Shown here: one piece after another, positions 16,711 to 25,338 of the stretch
Position numbering within the stretch: position 1 is the stretch's first letter
Layout: each line of letters opens with the position of its first letter
DNA from: Bradyrhizobium sp. 170
GTDB lineage: Bacteria; Pseudomonadota; Alphaproteobacteria; Rhizobiales; Xanthobacteraceae
DNA length: 64,000 nt
NCBI RefSeq assembly: GCF_023101085.1
Contig: NZ_CP064703.1
Coordinates: forward strand, 992,001 to 1,056,000
Direction: 5' to 3'
Made by a program: the position numbers and the translations under genes
Notes under the pieces: model-generated
Databases searched by the model: none
What the model saw: the letters and a program-made list of their open reading frames with translations, nothing else
Told to the model about the DNA's origin: nothing

Positions 16711-16756
16711 TTGACAAAAACGTGGGATAGTTTAGGTATGTAAATGTTATTTACAT
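16711..16756 (+). promoter_or_regulatory. Promoter with TetR-type operator for the DUF2852 gene
   Basis: TTGACA at 16711-16716 is followed 17 bp later by AGGTAT as a -10 region. The perfect palindrome ATGTAAAT-GTT-ATTTACAT (16738-16756) overlaps the expected start point, where a repressor would block transcription. Its half-site matches that at the upstream TetR gene. Confidence 0.65.
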
Positions 16757-16790
16757 TCACAACGGCGTGATCGCCGTCATGGAGAGGGAA

Positions 16791-17276
16791 ATGGCCTACA
16801 CCGCAGATGTCAATCGATGGCGCGGCCCGACGGAAGAGACCTATCGCCCGCGTATGCTTGAGAGCCCTTGGCACCCCGGCTGGATTGCCGTGACCATCCT
16901 CGGCTTCATCATCTGGTGGCCGATCGGCCTTGCCCTCCTCTTTTTCACACTAGGGAGCAGAAAAATGGGTTGCTGGAGTCACGGAGACCGCTGGCAGAAC
17001 AAGATGGAGCGGATGCAGTACAAGATGGACCGGATGCGTAACCGCATGGAGAGCCGCGGCTTTGGCGGCTTCGGCTTCGGCCCGCCCACCAGCGGCAACC
17101 GCGCCTTCGACGAGTACCGCATGGAAACCCTGCGCCGGCTCGAGGAAGAGCAGGTCGAGTTCAGGAATTTCCTCGATCGCCTGCGTCACGCCAAGGACAA
17201 GGAAGAGTTCGACCAGTTCATGGCGCAGCACAAGCCGCGTCCGACCCCGCCGAACGACCAGCCGCAGCAGGGCTAA
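16791..17276 (+). CDS. DUF2852 domain membrane protein
   Basis: A 161-residue protein of the DUF2852 family, common in Rhizobiales. One or two membrane spans come from PGWIAVTILGFIIWWPIGLALLFFTLG (about residues 29-55). The cytoplasmic part is basic and helical with Met-Arg repeats (MERMQYKMDRMRNRME) and a coiled-coil ending ETLRRLEEEQVEFRNFLDRLRHAKDKEEF. The ATG at 16791 has GGAG-AGGG upstream; an earlier in-frame ATG lacks one. Expression is probably controlled by the TetR regulator upstream. Function unknown. Confidence 0.85.
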   Translation: MAYTADVNRWRGPTEETYRPRMLESPWHPGWIAVTILGFIIWWPIGLALLFFTLGSRKMGCWSHGDRWQNKMERMQYKMDRMRNRMESRGFGGFGFGPPTSGNRAFDEYRMETLRRLEEEQVEFRNFLDRLRHAKDKEEFDQFMAQHKPRPTPPNDQPQQG

Positions 17277-17345
17277 GCGAATAGCGTCGCGGGTGAGAGT
17301 TCAGCCTCAGGCGTGATGCCCCCATGATGCCTGATGGCGATACAG

Positions 17346-17382
17346 CCGCCCATCTGCGAGAGCAGGTGGGCGGTTTGTTTTT
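17346..17382 (+). terminator. Rho-independent terminator after the DUF2852 gene
   Basis: CCGCCCA-T-CTGC, a GAGA loop and GCAG-G-TGGGCGG form a long GC stem with one T-G wobble, followed by TTTGTTTTT. It lies 70 bp after the stop codon. The remaining roughly 180 bp up to coaA hold nothing I recognise. Confidence 0.88.
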
Positions 17383-17566
17383 GGGACCAGGTGTTCTCGG
17401 GAAACAGCCCGGCCCGGCTTCCGCTTTGACCCGAAACCGACATGCCGCAACCGTCGCTTTATGAACGGACATGCTCCAGCTACGCACGTGGTCGAGGCTG
17501 ACAAGCGTCATCGCGGCGGATAAGCTCTCCACGGGTGTGCGCCTTAAGAGTTTGAGAGGCGGCGAC

Positions 17567-18523
17567 ATGGATATCCGTGCTCCCGACCAGAGATATAATC
17601 CTTACCGCATCTTTTCGCGAGAGCAGTGGGCCGAGCTGCGCAACGATACGCCGATGACGTTGGAGCCCGGCGAATTCTCGCGGCTGCGTTCGATGCATGA
17701 CCGCCTCGACCTCAAGGAGGTCGAGGAAATCTATCTGCCGCTCTCGCGCCTGTTGTCGATCTATGTCGATGCCGCGCAGCGCCTTTATTACGCGCAGCGC
17801 CAGTTTCTCGGCATCCGCGACCGCAAAGTGCCCTACATCATCGGTATCGCCGGCTCGGCTGCGGTGGGTAAGTCGACCTCCGCGCGCGTCCTGCAGGCGC
17901 TGCTCGCACGATGGTCGCCGCGGCCCAAAGTCGATCTGGTGACAACCGATGGCTTTCTCTATCCCAAAGCGGTGCTGGAGCGCGAAGGGCTGATGCAGAA
18001 GAAGGGATTTCCGGAGAGCTACGATCGGGCGCGGTTGTTGTCGTTCCTGAGCGACATCAAAGCCGGACGAAGCCCGGTGCGGGCGCCGGTCTATTCGCAT
18101 TTGACCTACGACATCGTTCCGAACCAGTGGCAGGAGGTCGACCAGCCCGACATCCTCATTGTCGAGGGCGTGAATGTCCTGCAGACTGCCCCGTTGCCGC
18201 ACCACGGCAAGGCAGTGCCCGTCGTCTCCGACTTTTTCGACTTTTCCATTTACATCGACGCCGACGTGTCGGTGCTGCGCGATTGGTACGTGCAGCGCTT
18301 TCTGACCTTCCGCGACACCGCGTTCCACGATCCAAGATCCTACTTCCACCGTTATTCGCTGCTGTCGGACGATGAAGCGATCGCCACCGCAACGGCGATC
18401 TGGGAGCGCACAAATTTCGCCAATCTCGAGGAAAACATCCTGCCGACGCGGCCACGCGCGACGCTGATCCTCACCAAGGGTGCCGATCACGTCATCGAGA
18501 CGGTGGCGCTGCGACGGCTTTAG
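17567..18523 (+). CDS. coaA: Pantothenate kinase (type I)
   Basis: A 318-residue prokaryotic type I pantothenate kinase, which phosphorylates pantothenate with ATP as the first step of coenzyme A synthesis. The P-loop GSAAVGKST is at residues 96-104. [13 protein letters not shown], the Tyr/Arg-rich [13 protein letters not shown] and [14 protein letters not shown] are family signatures. The frame extends 32 codons upstream, but homology starts at [16 protein letters not shown], preceded by GAGAGGCGG. Length matches E. coli CoaA (316). It converges with the LysR gene. Confidence 0.95.
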   Translation: MDIRAPDQRYNPYRIFSREQWAELRNDTPMTLEPGEFSRLRSMHDRLDLKEVEEIYLPLSRLLSIYVDAAQRLYYAQRQFLGIRDRKVPYIIGIAGSAAVGKSTSARVLQALLARWSPRPKVDLVTTDGFLYPKAVLEREGLMQKKGFPESYDRARLLSFLSDIKAGRSPVRAPVYSHLTYDIVPNQWQEVDQPDILIVEGVNVLQTAPLPHHGKAVPVVSDFFDFSIYIDADVSVLRDWYVQRFLTFRDTAFHDPRSYFHRYSLLSDDEAIATATAIWERTNFANLEENILPTRPRATLILTKGADHVIETVALRRL

Positions 18524-18545
18524 CGCTTGACGATGCCTGGCCATC

Positions 18546-19439
18546 TCAACGTCGATACCGAAGGGCATCGACGAGAAGGGCGAACGCGGGCGAGGGCTGG
18601 CGCCGGCTCGGATAGTACAGATGATAGCCTGAGAACGGCGGGCACCAGTCCGAGAGAACCCGGACGAGCCGCCCTTCGGAGATGTACGGCTGCACATTGT
18701 TTTCCATCAGGTAGGCCAGACCGAAGCCGTTCAACGACGCCGTTAACAGCGGGCCGGCGCCGTTGAAGACAAGCTGACCGTCGACCCGGACGTTCAGCGC
18801 ACGTCCGTCCTTTTCGAACTCCCAGGCGTAGAGACCGCCATGCGTCGGAAGGCGCAGATTGAGACAATCGTGTTCGGTGAGATCCCGAGGCGTGCGCGGT
18901 TTCTTCCGGCCGGCAAAATAAGAAGGCGCGCCGACGACCGCCATCCGCAGATCCGGACCGACGCGCACCGCGATCATGTCCTTCTCGACCAATTCGCCGG
19001 GGCGAATGCCCGCGTCGTAGCGTTGAGCCACGATGTTGGCGAGACCGTAGTCGACGATGACCTCCACCCTGATGTCCCGATACTTCGGCAGGATCTTGGC
19101 CAGCGCAGGCAACAGGATTGCCTGCGCGGCATGCTCCGTGGCCGTGATCCGGATATTGCCGGCGGGTTTCTCGCGCAGTTCTCCCAGGGCGGTCAGTTCG
19201 ATGTCCATTTCGTCGAACTTCGGACCGACGTGCTGGAGGAGGCGGTCGCCGGCCTGCGTCGGCGCCACGCTTCGCGTTGTGCGGTTGAGCAAGCGCACCC
19301 CGAGCCGCTCCTCCAGATTGCGCACGATTTGACTGAGAGCGGATTGGGACATGCCGAGCTTTGCCGCCGCCCTGGTGAAGCTGCGCTCTCGCGCGACTGC
19401 CAGGAAGACGAGGAGGTCGCTGGCGTTCTCCCGGTCCAT
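18546..19439 (-). CDS. LysR family transcriptional regulator
   Basis: A 297-residue LysR regulator. The N-terminal winged helix is LLVFLAVARERSFTRAAAKLGMSQSALSQIVRNLE, and the effector-binding domain covers the rest (IRITATEHAAQAILLPALAKI, IAVRVGPDLRMAVVGAPSYF). It is divergent from a six-gene cluster of small redox-related genes, 203 bp apart, and so is the likely activator of that cluster. The gap is AT-rich near 19445-19490, as expected for divergent promoters. The ligand is unknown, perhaps a phenolic or quinone-like compound given the neighbours. Confidence 0.9.
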   Translation of the reverse strand: MDRENASDLLVFLAVARERSFTRAAAKLGMSQSALSQIVRNLEERLGVRLLNRTTRSVAPTQAGDRLLQHVGPKFDEMDIELTALGELREKPAGNIRITATEHAAQAILLPALAKILPKYRDIRVEVIVDYGLANIVAQRYDAGIRPGELVEKDMIAVRVGPDLRMAVVGAPSYFAGRKKPRTPRDLTEHDCLNLRLPTHGGLYAWEFEKDGRALNVRVDGQLVFNGAGPLLTASLNGFGLAYLMENNVQPYISEGRLVRVLSDWCPPFSGYHLYYPSRRQPSPAFALLVDALRYRR

Positions 19440-19642
19440 TCATAAGCCTATCTAATAATTCTATTCATTTTCTATCACCTAATCCCTGACCTCTGGAAGC
19501 CTTAGATTTTGATCGAAGACGTCGTCCGAAGAAACTGCGGCTTGCGCGGGGCGTCTGATCCGCTCGGCCCTGCCGATGTTCTCCGCGGCCCGCCGTTGCC
19601 GCCCATTGCTGGCGCTGTCGTCAATCGCGAAGGAAGATTTCG

Positions 19643-20425
19643 ATGAGAATGCTCGCTGCAACCGTCCTGTCGCTCTGTCTGGTCGCGCCGGCCTCAGCCC
19701 AAGGGGTGACAAGCGCCGAAGGAACAAAGCCAATGCCGATGCTGGAAGATATCCGGGCCGTCGCGCCCGCCCTCGAGAAATATGCGCAGGGTGTTGTGCT
19801 GGGGGATCTCTGGAAGCGTCCAGGTCTTTCGCCGCGCGACCGCAGCATCGTCACGATCTCGGCCCTGATCGCCCGCGATCAGCGCGTCGAACTGCCGTAT
19901 TATCTCGACCTCGCGCTCCACCATGGCGTGAAGCCGGCCGAAGTGTCTGAGAGCATTACCCACCTCGCGTTCTATACCGGCTGGGCCAACGCCATGGGGG
20001 CCGTCCCCATCGCCAGGGAAGTGTTCAAGGCTCGCAACATCGGGCCCGACCAACTGCCGCCGGCCTCCGGTTCGATGCTTCCCCTCGACGAGACCGCCGA
20101 GGCGCAGCGCGCCTCCCGCGTCGAGCAGCAGTTCGGCAAGGTGACGCCGGGTCTCGTCCAATACACGACGGACGTGCTGTTCCGCGATCTCTGGCTGCGG
20201 CCTGAATTGGCGCCGCGGGATCGGAGCCTTGTTACCGTCAGCGCCCTCGTCGCGACGGGGCAGGTCGCGCAGATCACCTATCACCTGAACCGGGCAATGG
20301 ATAACGGGTTGACGCAGGAACAGGCCGGCGAGGTCGTGGGGCATCTTGCCTTTTACGCTGGCTGGCCGAACGCATTCTCCGCTGCTCCCGTCTTCAAGGA
20401 CGTCATTGAAAAGCGCCCGCGCTGA
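19643..20425 (+). CDS. Carboxymuconolactone decarboxylase family protein, two domains, secreted
   Basis: A 260-residue protein with a signal peptide (RMLAATVLSLCLVAPASAQG) and two tandem CMD/AhpD-like domains. The first has PGLSPRDRSIVTISALIARDQRVELPYYLDLALHHG; the second has PELAPRDRSLVTVSALVATGQVAQITYHLNRAMDNG. Neither carries the CxxC pair of AhpD, so it is not a peroxiredoxin reductase of that kind. AAGGAAG precedes the ATG. It is first in the cluster divergent from LysR. A periplasmic role with aromatic lactones or quinones is possible but unproven. Confidence 0.88.
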   Translation: MRMLAATVLSLCLVAPASAQGVTSAEGTKPMPMLEDIRAVAPALEKYAQGVVLGDLWKRPGLSPRDRSIVTISALIARDQRVELPYYLDLALHHGVKPAEVSESITHLAFYTGWANAMGAVPIAREVFKARNIGPDQLPPASGSMLPLDETAEAQRASRVEQQFGKVTPGLVQYTTDVLFRDLWLRPELAPRDRSLVTVSALVATGQVAQITYHLNRAMDNGLTQEQAGEVVGHLAFYAGWPNAFSAAPVFKDVIEKRPR

Positions 20426-20439
20426 TCGAGGGACCGATA

Positions 20440-20670
20440 ATGCCGCACGTCATCGTCAAACTCTATTCGGGCAGGTCAGAACAGCAGAAGGCTTTGCTTG
20501 CGGAAGCTCTCACCCGCGCGGTGATGGACACGCTGAAGGTTGGCGAGGAATCGGTTTCGGTCGCGATCGAGGATGTCAAACCGAAGGATTGGGCCGAGAG
20601 GGTTTTCCGGCCCGACATCCTTGGCAAGCCGGAAACGATCTACAAGAGGCCTGGCTATGATCCTCTTTGA
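20440..20670 (+). CDS. 4-oxalocrotonate tautomerase family protein
   Basis: A 76-residue tautomerase. After the initiator Met it begins PHVIVKLYSGRSEQQKALLAEAL, where the N-terminal Pro is the catalytic base of this family. The rest (VGEESVSVAIEDVKPKDWAERVF ... YKRPGY) fits PptA-like members. It lies 14 bp after the CMD gene with a GAGGGA ribosome site. It has no signal peptide, unlike its upstream neighbour, so it acts in the cytoplasm. Substrate unknown. Confidence 0.88.
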   Translation: MPHVIVKLYSGRSEQQKALLAEALTRAVMDTLKVGEESVSVAIEDVKPKDWAERVFRPDILGKPETIYKRPGYDPL

Positions 20671-20682
20671 CGGAACGGAACG

Positions 20683-21168
20683 ATGCTGACGCGCAGAAAC
20701 GTACTCGTCGCAGGCGGCGTGGCCATATTCGCGAATTTTCACGCAAGCCTCGTTCGATCGAAGGAGTTGACCATGGATATCAAGCGCGCAGGTTCGCAGC
20801 CGTCTCGCAAAGGGCCGGCCGAATGGTTCAGCGGATCGGTCCGGATTGACCCGCTCTTCCAGGCTCCGGAACCTGCTCGCGCAGGGGCCGGCAGCGTCAC
20901 CTTTGAGCCCGGAGCCCGGACGGCGTGGCATACGCATCCGCTCGGACAGACTTTGATTATCACCTCGGGTCTCGGCTGGGTGCAGCGTGAAGGGGGAGCG
21001 ATCGAGGAGGTCCGCGCCGGCGACGTCGTGTGGTTTCAGCCTGGCCTCAAGCATTGGCATGGTGCGACGCCGACCACGGCGATGACTCACATCGCGGTCC
21101 AGGAATCGATCGACGGCAAGAACGTCGACTGGATGGAAAAGGTCAGCGATGACCAATACCGGAAGTAA
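20683..21168 (+). CDS. Cupin domain protein with possible Tat leader
   Basis: A single-domain cupin of 161 residues from this start. The metal motifs are visible: [19 protein letters not shown] (His-His-Gln-type first motif) and [15 protein letters not shown] (second motif). The N-terminus [21 protein letters not shown] looks like a twin-arginine leader. A second ATG at 20773 has a much stronger ribosome site (AAGGAG, 6 nt) and would give a 131-residue cytoplasmic form. Cupins beside CMD proteins sometimes act as hydroxynitrile lyases or quercetinases, but the substrate is unknown here. Confidence 0.82.
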   Translation: MLTRRNVLVAGGVAIFANFHASLVRSKELTMDIKRAGSQPSRKGPAEWFSGSVRIDPLFQAPEPARAGAGSVTFEPGARTAWHTHPLGQTLIITSGLGWVQREGGAIEEVRAGDVVWFQPGLKHWHGATPTTAMTHIAVQESIDGKNVDWMEKVSDDQYRK

Positions 21169-21188
21169 AGTCCGTTCGGAGACTGGAA

Positions 21189-21884
21189 ATGAAGCCATAC
21201 GTAATCTGCCACATGTGCGCGAGCGTCGACGGCCGCACACTGCTCAGCCGCTGGCGGCCGGAGAATACCGTCGCGGCAGGTTTGTTCGAGAGGTTGCACG
21301 ACGAACTTGGCGGGGACGCCTGGCTTGTCGGCCGCGTCACCGGCCAAGAGTTTGCCAAAGGCAAAACGTATCCCGTATCGACCGAGGAGAGCATTTCCCG
21401 TCAGGCCTGGCTCGCTCGTCGCGACGCGAAGGCCTACGGGGTCGTGCTGGATGCCAATGGCAAGATCGTCTGGGGCCGCTCGGACATCGGCGGCGATCCA
21501 ATCGTCGTGGCTCTTTCCGAAAAGGTTTCGGACGCGCATTTGGCCGGCCTGCGCAGCGAGGGTGTGTCCTATCTCTTCGCAGGTGAGACTGAACTCGATC
21601 TAGGCTTGACGCTCGAAATTCTGAATCGCGAACTCGGCGTGAAGCGCTTGATCCTGGAAGGGGGCGGCGTATCCAACGGCGCGTTACTCCGGGCTGGCCT
21701 GGTCGATGAAATCAGTCTGATCCAGTGCCCGGCAGTCGATGGGGCAAAGGGCGCGCCGAGCATCTTTGATTCACTGGAGGAAAGTGCCGGTCGGTCGGCG
21801 CCTCTGAGGTCGATGACCCTCGAAAGCCATCGGCTTCTTGAGGGCGGAGCGATCTGGCTCCGCTACAAGCTGCATAACCGCTGA
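21189..21884 (+). CDS. RibD-like dihydrofolate reductase family protein
   Basis: A 231-residue reductase of the RibD C-terminal family. It starts KPYVICHMCASVDGRTLLSRW and ends the core with VKRLILEGGGVSNGALLRAGLVDEISL, where GGG binds NADPH. The mid part EFAKGKTYPVSTEES is typical of the 2,5-diamino-6-ribosylamino-pyrimidinone reductase-like branch. It lacks the deaminase half of RibD, so riboflavin synthesis is unlikely. It belongs to the LysR-linked cluster. Confidence 0.85.
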   Translation: MKPYVICHMCASVDGRTLLSRWRPENTVAAGLFERLHDELGGDAWLVGRVTGQEFAKGKTYPVSTEESISRQAWLARRDAKAYGVVLDANGKIVWGRSDIGGDPIVVALSEKVSDAHLAGLRSEGVSYLFAGETELDLGLTLEILNRELGVKRLILEGGGVSNGALLRAGLVDEISLIQCPAVDGAKGAPSIFDSLEESAGRSAPLRSMTLESHRLLEGGAIWLRYKLHNR

Positions 21885-21905
21885 AAGGCCTGTCAGGAGG
21901 AGACG

Positions 21906-22298
21906 ATGAATACCAAACAGCTTTTCGTTTTCGGCGCATCCGTGCTGGCCGTAGCGTTCGGCGGTGGCGCCGTCGCACAGCAGACGAATGGACAGTACAT
22001 ACAGGTAGCGGAGATCGAGATCGACCCGGCGCAGCTGGAGGCATACAGGGCCGCGGTACAGGAGCAGATTGAAGCCGCCATTCGCGTGGAGCCGGGTGTT
22101 CTGGTCCTTTACGCCGTATCGGACAAGGACAATCCTGCTCGCGTCAAGGTCTTCGAAATTTATCGCGACGTGGATGCCTATCGATCGCATCTCGCATCCG
22201 AACATTTCAAGAAATACAAGGCCACGACGGAGAAGATGGTCAAGTCGCTCAAGCTCGTGCAAACCGCGCCCATCATGCTAGGCGCGAAATCGAAATAA
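21906..22298 (+). CDS. Antibiotic biosynthesis monooxygenase (ABM) domain protein, secreted
   Basis: A 130-residue protein with a signal peptide (LFVFGASVLAVAFGGGAVAQ). One ABM domain follows: IQVAEIEIDPAQLEAYRAAV, EPGVLVLYAVSDKDNPARVKVFEIYRDVDAYRSHLASEHFKKY. The ferredoxin-like dimer fold serves in cofactor-free quinone-forming oxygenases and in YgiN-type proteins. A strong AGGAGGAG site precedes the ATG. Export suggests a periplasmic partner for the CMD protein of the same cluster. Confidence 0.85.
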   Translation: MNTKQLFVFGASVLAVAFGGGAVAQQTNGQYIQVAEIEIDPAQLEAYRAAVQEQIEAAIRVEPGVLVLYAVSDKDNPARVKVFEIYRDVDAYRSHLASEHFKKYKATTEKMVKSLKLVQTAPIMLGAKSK

Positions 22299-22327
22299 TC
22301 GTTGGGCTTCGCCTGCAGGAGACAACA

Positions 22328-22711
22328 ATGAAAACTTCATTCGCGGTAGTCTCGGCGCTGGTGGCCGGCATCGGCATCGGCGGGTTTGGCGTCAATTCAA
22401 TCCACGCGCAGGCAAAGCCTCCCGTCTACATGATCGAAGACAACACCGTCAGGGACCCCCAAGGATTTGCGCAGGAGTTCGCTCCGCTCGCGCGGGAGAG
22501 TCTTAGAGTTTACGGCGGACGATATCTCGGGGGAGGCGGCGGGGTGTCAGTTGACGGTGAGCCGCCGAAGGGACGTGTCGTCCTGGTTCAATGGGACTCT
22601 ATGGAGCAAATGACGAAGTGGCGCCATTCGCCCGAATACAGCAAGGCTCGCGCGGTCGGCGAAAAATACGGCAGTTTCCGCATTTTCGCGGTAGACGGCG
22701 TGCCGCAGTAA
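22328..22711 (+). CDS. DUF1330 domain protein, secreted
   Basis: A 127-residue protein with a signal peptide (FAVVSALVAGIGIGGFGVNSIHAQ) and a DUF1330 domain: VYMIEDNTVRDPQGFAQEFAPLA, VLVQWDSMEQMTKWRHSPEYSKAR. DUF1330 has a ferredoxin-like fold related to ABM proteins. It ends the cluster divergent from LysR, 30 bp after the ABM gene. Three of the six products are exported, and the cupin may be a fourth. Confidence 0.85.
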   Translation: MKTSFAVVSALVAGIGIGGFGVNSIHAQAKPPVYMIEDNTVRDPQGFAQEFAPLARESLRVYGGRYLGGGGGVSVDGEPPKGRVVLVQWDSMEQMTKWRHSPEYSKARAVGEKYGSFRIFAVDGVPQ

Positions 22712-22791
22712 AGCTTTTTCGAACCGTACCTCATGGCGCCGTGTCTCGGCCGGTCTATATTATGCGGACGCACTAATCTGAGGCGGCTGTC

Positions 22792-23556
22792 ATGATCCAG
22801 AATGAAATTGCTGTCGATCAGCTTTGGCGGTCGATCCGGCGTGAAGCTGAAGGCGCCGTGGCGCGCGACCCGGTATTCGGCGCGGCGCTATCAACGGCCA
22901 TTTTCGATCATCCTGATTTCGCGCATGCGTTGGCCCACCAGATTGGCGCGCGGCTCGGCGGGAGCCCGGCGGATCGCGCGCGGTTTGCGCAGCTTGCCCG
23001 CGACGCCTTCGGTGCTTCGCCCGATCTGATCGACGCGGCGAGCCGCGATCTGCAAAGCATCGCCGTTCACGATCCCGCGACGACGACGCTGCTGCCGCCG
23101 CTCCTGAACTTCAAGGGATACGTCGCGCTGCAGGCCTGGCGCGTCTCCAACCGGCTCTGGCGCCAGCGCCGCAACGATCTCGCGCTGCTGCTGCAAAGCC
23201 TGTCGTCCGATCAGCTTTCCGTCAGCATTCACCCCACAGCATCGATCGGAACGTCGGTGTTTCTCGATCACGCCACCGGCGTCATCATCGGCGCCTTCGC
23301 GGTGATCGGCGATGAGGTGACGATCCTGCAGAACGTCACCATCGGCCGAAAACATTCGGAGCCCGACCGCGCGCCGAAAATCGGCAGGGGTGTTTTGCTC
23401 AGCGCCGGATCGACCATTATCGGCGGTGTCAGTATCGGCGATTTCGCCAAGATCGGCGCCGGTGCGGTTGTCGAGCACGATGTGCCGCCCGGCTGCACCG
23501 CCATCGGCGTTCCCGCGCACTTGACCAATTGCCCGGAGCCAAGGGTTTCCGCCTGA
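22792..23556 (+). CDS. Serine O-acetyltransferase-like hexapeptide transferase
   Basis: A 254-residue protein with an N-terminal helical domain (DQLWRSIRREAEGAVARDPVFGAAL) and a C-terminal left-handed beta helix. The latter has SIHPTASIGTSVFLDHATGVIIG, ENVTIG-type text (LQNVTIGRKHSEPDRAPKIG) and KIGAGAVVEHDVPPGCTAIGVPAHL. This is the layout of CysE, which acetylates serine for cysteine synthesis. A His in LDHATG matches the catalytic position. Whether it is the main CysE or a paralogue cannot be told from the window. Confidence 0.85.
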   Translation: MIQNEIAVDQLWRSIRREAEGAVARDPVFGAALSTAIFDHPDFAHALAHQIGARLGGSPADRARFAQLARDAFGASPDLIDAASRDLQSIAVHDPATTTLLPPLLNFKGYVALQAWRVSNRLWRQRRNDLALLLQSLSSDQLSVSIHPTASIGTSVFLDHATGVIIGAFAVIGDEVTILQNVTIGRKHSEPDRAPKIGRGVLLSAGSTIIGGVSIGDFAKIGAGAVVEHDVPPGCTAIGVPAHLTNCPEPRVSA

Positions 23557-23634
23557 GCGAAACGGCCTGGTTTGCGGCTGCGCGCGCACGCGAATTTTCC
23601 TAGCGCTTTCAATGTGATTTGCCCGGTCCAGTCT

Positions 23635-24045
23635 CGATTGCAAAAATATTCCGCTTTCGTCGCAGGCCAAATCAGCCGCATAACTCCGCCCGTCTCACGG
23701 CGGATGAGGGGCGTTGGCCATCGTCACGAACGTGCGGTGAGATGCGATGGACGTGAAGGGCGCGATAGACGTACGCGCCTCAAGCGTACGGCGAAGTCGT
23801 GTGGTCCGGACGCCGCGGTGCTGGCGTTAAGTCCGCGAGAGGCACGCCTCTCACGGGCGACGGTGGCAAAAGAGCCGTTCACCGGGGAGAGCTCGCTATA
23901 AGCCGTAAAGCCATTGCGCAGGGAAGGCCGGAGTGTTTCCGCTGAACCTGTATGCTCGTGTGCGTCTTCTTACGCGCAAATTGCACACGAGACCGCGGGT
24001 GCAGCGTGCACCCGGTCTTCCCTGCGCCCTCTCAACAAGAGGGCG
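23635..24045. repeat. Structured interspersed element with nested hairpins, possible RNA
   Basis: The 1 kb between the serine acetyltransferase-like gene and tolQ has no credible gene. Between 23916 and 24045 it folds into nested inverted repeats. The outer stem GCGCAGGGAAGGCCGG/CCGGTCTTCCCTGCGC (23916-23931 with 24012-24027) has one mismatch. Inside are CTCGTGTGC/GCACACGAG (23955-23963 with 23983-23991) and GGGTGCA/TGCACCC (23997-24003 with 24007-24013). Beyond lies CGCCCTCT/AGAGGGCG (24025-24032 with 24038-24045). From memory, similar text is common between Bradyrhizobium genes; the left boundary near 23635 is a guess. Confidence 0.6.
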
Positions 24046-24104
24046 GGAAGTTCTCCAGCAAACCTCGGGCGCAATGCGTCGCGAGACCGCGAAACGTTGC
24101 CCGG

Positions 24105-24219
24105 CCGTCATTGCGAGCCAACGGGTCGCGCGAATGCGCGCCCGATGACAGGCTCCGCGAAGCAATCCACCTCTCCACTTGCGGCGCTATGGATTGCTTC
24201 GCTACGCTCGCAATGACGG
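24105..24219. repeat. Palindromic intergenic repeat, family C
   Basis: CCGTCATTGCGAG at the left and CTCGCAATGACGG at the right are perfect inverted arms. Inside, GAAGCAATCCA pairs with TGGATTGCTTC. The element is 115 bp. This pattern is a widespread REP-like family in proteobacteria. Confidence 0.85.
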
Positions 24220-24587
24220 GGCGGCGGAAGCGGCCGTCCCGAAGGGCGAGGCGGCCGGCCGGGCAACCCACCTCCGAGGGCATGGAACCCGGACCCTAGG
24301 CCCCCGTAACCGCCCGGCCTGCCTCGATTTCCGGCAGTCGGATTCCCCTTTGGTAACCTAAAGTTAACCAAGCTTAGCGTCTGGTTAGGGACGGAATGAC
24401 GCGCTGATAGCCCTCGTTTTGACATGTTGGCAGGGGAAGCAGGACCCGGCTTTCGGCGGGCCCCCCATGCGACACCAAGAGAGCTCTCGCGCTGGCGCAT
24501 GACGCCGCGCCCGACGCGCGGCTGTGGTACCGGCAGCCGATTGCTCCCGGAGGAAATAGGGACACTTGCGTTGAGAGGATACCGCCC
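24220..24587. other. Non-coding leader before tolQ
   Basis: This 368 bp stretch has no gene I would accept on either strand. It includes AT-rich text with GTTAACC near 24370 that may hold the tolQ promoter. No clear -35/-10 pair at good spacing was found. Confidence 0.5.
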
Positions 24588-25301
24588 ATGAATCCCGCCG
24601 ACGTGGCTCCGGCAGCCCTGCCGTTGGTCTCCGCTGACGTGTCGCTGATCGCGCTGTTCCTGCAGGCCCATTGGGTCGTGAAAACGGTCATGATGGGACT
24701 CCTGGCCTGCTCGGTCTGGGTCTGGGCGATCGCGATCGACAAGATTTTCCTCTATGGCCGCACCAAGCGCGCCATGGACCGCTTCGAACAGGCGTTCTGG
24801 TCCGGCCAATCGATCGAGGAACTTTATCGCGCGCTGTCGGCCAAGCCGACGCAATCGATGGCGGCGTGCTTCGTCGCGGCCATGCGCGAGTGGAAGCGCT
24901 CGTTCGAGAGCCAGACACGCTCCTTTGCCGGATTGCAGATGCGGATCGAGAAGGTGATGAACGTCTCCATCGCCCGCGAGGTCGAGCGGCTGGAGCGGCG
25001 GCTGCTGGTGCTGGCGACCGTCGGCTCCGCCGGGCCGTTTGTCGGCCTGTTCGGAACCGTCTGGGGCATCATGTCGAGCTTCCAGTCGATTGCGGCCTCG
25101 AAAAACACTTCACTCGCGGTTGTAGCGCCGGGCATTGCGGAGGCACTGTTTGCGACCGCTATCGGTCTCATCGCCGCCATCCCCGCGACCATTTTCTACA
25201 ATAAGTTCACGTCCGAAGTGAATCGGCAGGCGCAGCGGCTGGAAGGCTTCGCCGACGAGTTTTCAGCCATCCTGTCCCGCCAGATCGACGAGCGGGCGTG
25301 A
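24588..25301 (+). CDS. tolQ: Tol-Pal system proton channel subunit TolQ
   Basis: A 237-residue inner-membrane protein of the MotA/TolQ/ExbB family. With TolR it uses the proton gradient to drive TolA in outer-membrane constriction during division. Three membrane segments are seen: around residues 20-45 (VVKTVMMGLLACSVWVWAIAI), then LVLATVGSAGPFVGLFGTVWGIM and VVAPGIAEALFATAIGLIAAIPATIFY. The last two are the conserved channel pair. GAGGATA precedes the ATG. It is first of tolQRAB; ybgC, which often precedes it, is not in the adjacent 1 kb. Confidence 0.96.
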   Translation: MNPADVAPAALPLVSADVSLIALFLQAHWVVKTVMMGLLACSVWVWAIAIDKIFLYGRTKRAMDRFEQAFWSGQSIEELYRALSAKPTQSMAACFVAAMREWKRSFESQTRSFAGLQMRIEKVMNVSIAREVERLERRLLVLATVGSAGPFVGLFGTVWGIMSSFQSIAASKNTSLAVVAPGIAEALFATAIGLIAAIPATIFYNKFTSEVNRQAQRLEGFADEFSAILSRQIDERA

Positions 25302-25338
25302 GAACGGCAAATGACGAGCGCATCGTGAGATCAAGATC

